A stretch of 7,747 nt of DNA from Bacteroidetes bacterium QH_1_64_81 (lineage in GTDB: Bacteria > Bacteroidota > Rhodothermia > Rhodothermales > Salinibacteraceae), in contig PXSX01000180.1 of the NCBI GenBank assembly GCA_003022655.1, positions 1-7,747 of the forward strand, written 5' to 3'. The notes beneath the pieces were generated by a model. That model did not search any database. It saw only the letters and a program-made list of their open reading frames with translations, and was not told the origin of the DNA. Shown one piece after another: positions 5,524-7,747 of the stretch; position 1 is the stretch's first letter; each line of letters starts with the position of its first letter. A program made the translations under genes and the position numbers.

Positions 5524-5951
5524 AGGTTCGGGCACGTAGCAATGGAAGATCAACGTTGTAGAGCGACCGCTCAGTTCCAACTTGGGATCGGAAGGGTAGA
5601 GGTCGCCTCTTCGAATCGGAAGGGGGGAGCTTGGTTTCAAGAAAGATCTGAGGAGAATCAGGGCTGTCGCGACGCGCAAAGGGCGACACAGACTGTAGAG
5701 GCCGGGGCGTCTCCGAACCGAAGCTCTCGGGAGAGGCGATTTGACGATCGAGGGAAATTTCGGCCACTCATCAGCGGAATCTCAAAGGGTCCTAAGCGAA
5801 ATCTCAAAGGGTCCTAAGAAAAAGGGAGTGGGGATCCCGTTGGGATTGGCGAACAATGGGGAAGGTCGACTGCGCCCCTCAAGGAGGAAATCGACGTCGG
5901 AGGATTCCTTCTCCACCCGTGAGACTCTGAATCAAATCCCCACTCGGTTCC
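5524..5951. other. 428-bp divergent intergenic region between moaC and the fasciclin remnant
   Basis: The region should hold the promoters of moaC (- strand) and of the fasciclin remnant (+ strand). I see no promoter box good enough to place. It carries a 22-bp tandem repeat at 5773-5818, the 8-bp palindrome GTCGCGAC at 5666-5673 and GGGATCCC at 5831-5838. A Shine-Dalgarno-like AAGGAGG at 5881-5887 has no start codon at a suitable distance. Open frames across it read as unordered Arg/Ser-rich sequence and are not called as genes. Confidence 0.5.
5773..5818. repeat. Two tandem copies of a 22-bp repeat
   Basis: AATCTCAAAGGGTCCTAAG occurs at 5778-5796 and again at 5800-5818, exactly 22 bases apart. 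The five bases before each copy (AGCGG and AGCGA) also match but for one base. The second copy runs into AAAAAGGGAG. The pair sits about 250 bp upstream of the moaC start and 135 bp upstream of the fasciclin remnant. It could be a regulator's paired binding site or a small variable-number repeat; the sequence does not decide. Confidence 0.75.
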
Positions 5952-6339
5952 ATGAACACCACACGTCTTGCTCTATCTGCCATCCTCACCACATTTCTGC
6001 TGATGAGTGCGGTCCTTCCGGCCGCGGCTCAGGACGAAAAATCGCCGATGTCCGAGCAAAAAACCCTCGCAGTCGATGAGTGCGGAAAAGCTCCGGGCGC
6101 TTCTGCGCAACCATCTACTGTCCGGATCGGTCTCGTCGTCTCAGGCCGTGACAGCGGGCCGGGCGCAGACCCTTCAGGGCGACACCCTCTCCATTGAGCA
6201 AAGCGGAGAGAGCGTGATGATTGAGAACGCGACCGTGGTGACTCCGGATATCAAAGCGGAAAATGGGGTCATCCACGTGGTCGATGCGGTCTTGATGTCG
6301 TCCGAGGACGCGGCCGGCTCGATGAGCTCGAAGAAATAG
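5952..6339 (+). pseudogene. Secreted fasciclin (FAS1) domain protein, internally deleted and frameshifted
   Basis: The frame from ATG 5952 encodes a clear signal peptide (basic MNTTR, hydrophobic core LALSAILTTFLLMSAVLP, cleavage after AAA or AAAQ) and a short mature start (DEKSPMSEQKT). It then runs out of sense and stops at 6197. From about 6076 a different frame reads MSAEKLRALLRNHLLSG, then TLQGDTLSIEQSGESVMIEN, then ENGVIHVVDAVLMS to the TAG at 6337-6339. This is the C-terminal half of a FAS1 domain including the H2 box (NGVIHVVDAVL). The first half, with the TVFAPTDEAF-like H1 box, is missing. A normal FAS1 domain is about 130-140 residues, so about 50 are gone. Both a deletion and a frame change are needed to explain this. 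FAS1 proteins are secreted adhesion-type proteins; this copy is very likely non-functional. Confidence 0.83.
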
Positions 6340-6358
6340 AATCCACCGAACGGGGTCG

Positions 6359-6376
6359 GGAGGACCGTTGTCCTCC
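6359..6376. repeat. Perfect 7-bp hairpin just after the fasciclin remnant
   Basis: GGAGGAC at 6359-6365 pairs with GTCCTCC at 6370-6376 around the loop CGTT, 19 bases after the stop codon. No T-tract follows, so it is more likely a transcript-end stabiliser than a terminator by itself. Confidence 0.4.
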
Positions 6377-6440
6377 GCTGCACTCAAATGGACCTCTCTC
6401 CTCTGTGGGCTTCATAGCGGAGAACCTGTGCCCTATCCAC

Positions 6441-6480
6441 AAAGCCCTCACCGTCAGTCCTGGCGGTGAGGGTGTTCTGT
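6441..6480. terminator. Strong hairpin terminator, probably bidirectional, between convergent genes
   Basis: CCCTCACCG at 6445-6453 is the exact reverse complement of CGGTGAGGG at 6464-6472. Pairing continues inward (T-G, C-G, A-T) to give a 12-bp stem with the four-base loop GTCC. On the + strand the tail is TGTTCTGT; on the - strand it is CTTTGTGG. Neither tail is a clean T-run, but both are T-rich for this genome. The site lies between the convergent fasciclin remnant and amidohydrolase gene, as expected for a shared terminator. Confidence 0.7.
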
Positions 6481-6518
6481 AGATCCATGCTGACTGCCTC
6501 GGCGGGGATGCCGAATTC

Positions 6519-7747
6519 TCATTCCGCGTCGGGCGCCCAGTGGGAGTCCTGAGTGTGTACGGGACGACCGGCCAGGTAGGTGGCTAGGACCTCCGTGTCG
6601 AGGAGACGAGAGGGCGAGACACGCAGAAGATCCCGAGAAAGCACCACGAAGTCGGCCCACTTGCCTGGCGTGATGGATCCGAGGCTGTCCTCCCGGAATC
6701 CGGCGTAGGCGGCGCCCTGCGTGTAGGCGTGGAGAGCGGTCTGGCGGGACACTCGTTCCTCGGGGCGCCAGCCCTCGTCGGGATGCCCGTCGTCGTCCTG
6801 GCGGGTAACGGCGGCGTGGATCCCCCGAATCGGGTCGATGGGCTCGACGGGAGCGTCGGACCCAAACGCAAGGGGCGCACCGGCCTCCCGGAGGCTCTTC
6901 CAGGCGTATGCACCGTTAAGCCGATCGGGACCGAGGCGCGCCGGGGCCCAGTCCTTGTCGCTGGTTGGGAACTTGGGTTGAACAGAAGCAATCACCCCGA
7001 GGTCGCCAAACCGGGAAAAATCGTCGGGATGGACAACCTGGGCGTGCTCGATGCGCGGTCGCCGGACCGGCGCCGCGCACCTCTCCATTGCGGCCTCGTA
7101 AGCGTCCAGCACGACCCGGTTCGCGCGGTCGCCGATGGCGTGTGTGTTAACCTGAAAGCCGCACTCGACCGCCGCCTGCACGTTCCGCCGAAAAGAGGAC
7201 TCGTCGTGGAGGAGCAGCCCACGGTTGCCCGGATCGTCGGCGTAGTCGTCGAGCAGGGCGGCGCCGCGACTGCCCAAGGCCCCGTCGGCAAAAAACTTGA
7301 CCGACGCCACGTCGAGGCGACCGGAGGGATGGCGGACGGGCCCGTCGTCGCAGAAGTGGTCGAAGGCGTCGCCGCGCCCGTCGATCATGGCGTAGACGCG
7401 GAGCGGAAACTGATCCGCCTCGATGAAGCGCTGAAAGCGACGAATGGTGTCGAGATTGACGCCTGCATCGTGAAGACCGATGATGCCGTGTTGGGCGGCG
7501 TGCTGGAGGGCTGTAGAGAGGGCGCGCTCCTTCTGCGCCGCGGTCGGGGACGGGAGGTGGTCCTCGACCGGGGCCATGGCCGCATCGACGAGGACGCCGG
7601 TCGGGGTGCCGTCGGCATCTCGTTCAATGCGCCCCCCATCCGGATCGCTCATCCGGCGGAGACGGTCCAGCCCGACGGTGGCCTCCAGGGCGGCCGTGTT
7701 TGCCCAGCCGGCGTGCACGTCGGTCCGGGTGAGCCACACGGGCCGCT
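6519..7747 (-). CDS. Amidohydro_3 family (YtcJ-like) amidohydrolase, N terminus outside window
   Basis: About 409 C-terminal codons of a metal-dependent hydrolase are visible; the frame is open through the right edge (RPVWLTRTDVHAGWANTAAL), so the start and the first metal-binding HxH strand lie outside. Family landmarks, counted from the TGG after the GTG at 7739 taken as residue 2, are: VKFFADGALGSRGAALL (Lys148), NTHAIGDRANRVVLDAYE (His200), RIEHAQVVHPDD (His232) and LAFGSDAPVEPIDP (Asp295). The closing composite-domain strand ITPGKWADFVVLSRDLL is also present. These are the ligands and strands of the amidohydrolase superfamily barrel, resembling N-substituted formamide deformylase and YtcJ proteins. 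The full length of such proteins is about 540-600 residues. There is no sign of damage. The substrate cannot be predicted; members hydrolyse amide or formamide bonds. It ends into the hairpin terminator at 6441-6480. Confidence 0.93.
   Translation of the reverse strand, partial: RPVWLTRTDVHAGWANTAALEATVGLDRLRRMSDPDGGRIERDADGTPTGVLVDAAMAPVEDHLPSPTAAQKERALSTALQHAAQHGIIGLHDAGVNLDTIRRFQRFIEADQFPLRVYAMIDGRGDAFDHFCDDGPVRHPSGRLDVASVKFFADGALGSRGAALLDDYADDPGNRGLLLHDESSFRRNVQAAVECGFQVNTHAIGDRANRVVLDAYEAAMERCAAPVRRPRIEHAQVVHPDDFSRFGDLGVIASVQPKFPTSDKDWAPARLGPDRLNGAYAWKSLREAGAPLAFGSDAPVEPIDPIRGIHAAVTRQDDDGHPDEGWRPEERVSRQTALHAYTQGAAYAGFREDSLGSITPGKWADFVVLSRDLLRVSPSRLLDTEVLATYLAGRPVHTQDSHWAPDAE

Noticed and set aside
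5524..5679. N-terminal extension of moaC to an upstream start at 5679
   Set aside because: The added 52 residues have no MoaC similarity, while the start at 5523 gives the family's normal N-terminal length.
4927..5817. 296-codon + strand open frame opposite moaC
   Set aside because: It lies antisense to a clearly conserved moaC, is Arg-rich with no family resemblance, and is a shadow of codon bias on the other strand.
5881..5887. Shine-Dalgarno-like AAGGAGG
   Set aside because: No start codon lies at a usable distance and other genes in the window do not use such sites.
5952..6197. Complete 81-codon secreted protein in the signal-peptide frame
   Set aside because: After the signal peptide the frame loses sense while FAS1 sequence continues in another frame, so it is the front part of a broken gene.

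Overview
The window is GC-rich, gene-dense bacterial DNA. Encoded proteins are rich in Asp and Glu, and no start has a convincing Shine-Dalgarno sequence. Together with the gene content this suggests a halophilic member of the Bacteroidota/Rhodothermota, of the Salinibacter type. That placement is an inference from style, not from a marker gene. No tRNA, rRNA, CRISPR array or intact insertion sequence was seen.

Left part (1-3070, all + strand): the 3' half of a thymidine/pyrimidine-nucleoside phosphorylase gene, then a three-gene block resembling a PspA-type envelope-stress locus. Its genes are a PspA/IM30 protein with an acidic tail, a small coiled-coil gene broken by a one-base frameshift, and a membrane-hairpin coiled-coil protein. 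The PspA protein and the frameshifted protein both carry the peptide KTIG near their C termini, which ties them together. The gap between those two genes is filled by an inverted pair of degenerate 7-bp-period repeat arms.

Middle (3071-4357): a 458-bp gene-free stretch with two or three terminator-like hairpins and one long imperfect hairpin. It is followed by a compact VapBC-type toxin-antitoxin operon with a 4-base ATGA overlap and a palindrome just upstream that could be its operator.

Right part (4358-7747): on the - strand, moaC (molybdenum cofactor synthesis) is followed after 50 bp by an unrecognised 204-codon gene. A 428-bp region upstream of moaC contains two tandem copies of a 22-bp repeat. 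It leads on the + strand into a decayed secreted fasciclin (FAS1) gene that keeps its signal peptide and the C-terminal half of the domain but has lost the middle and the frame. A strong, probably bidirectional terminator separates this from the 3' part of a - strand Amidohydro_3 (YtcJ-like) amidohydrolase gene that runs off the right edge.

The most interesting parts are the psp-like trio with its shared KTIG tail and frameshift, and the heptamer-repeat element inside it. The rest is mostly housekeeping or accessory genes of known families.
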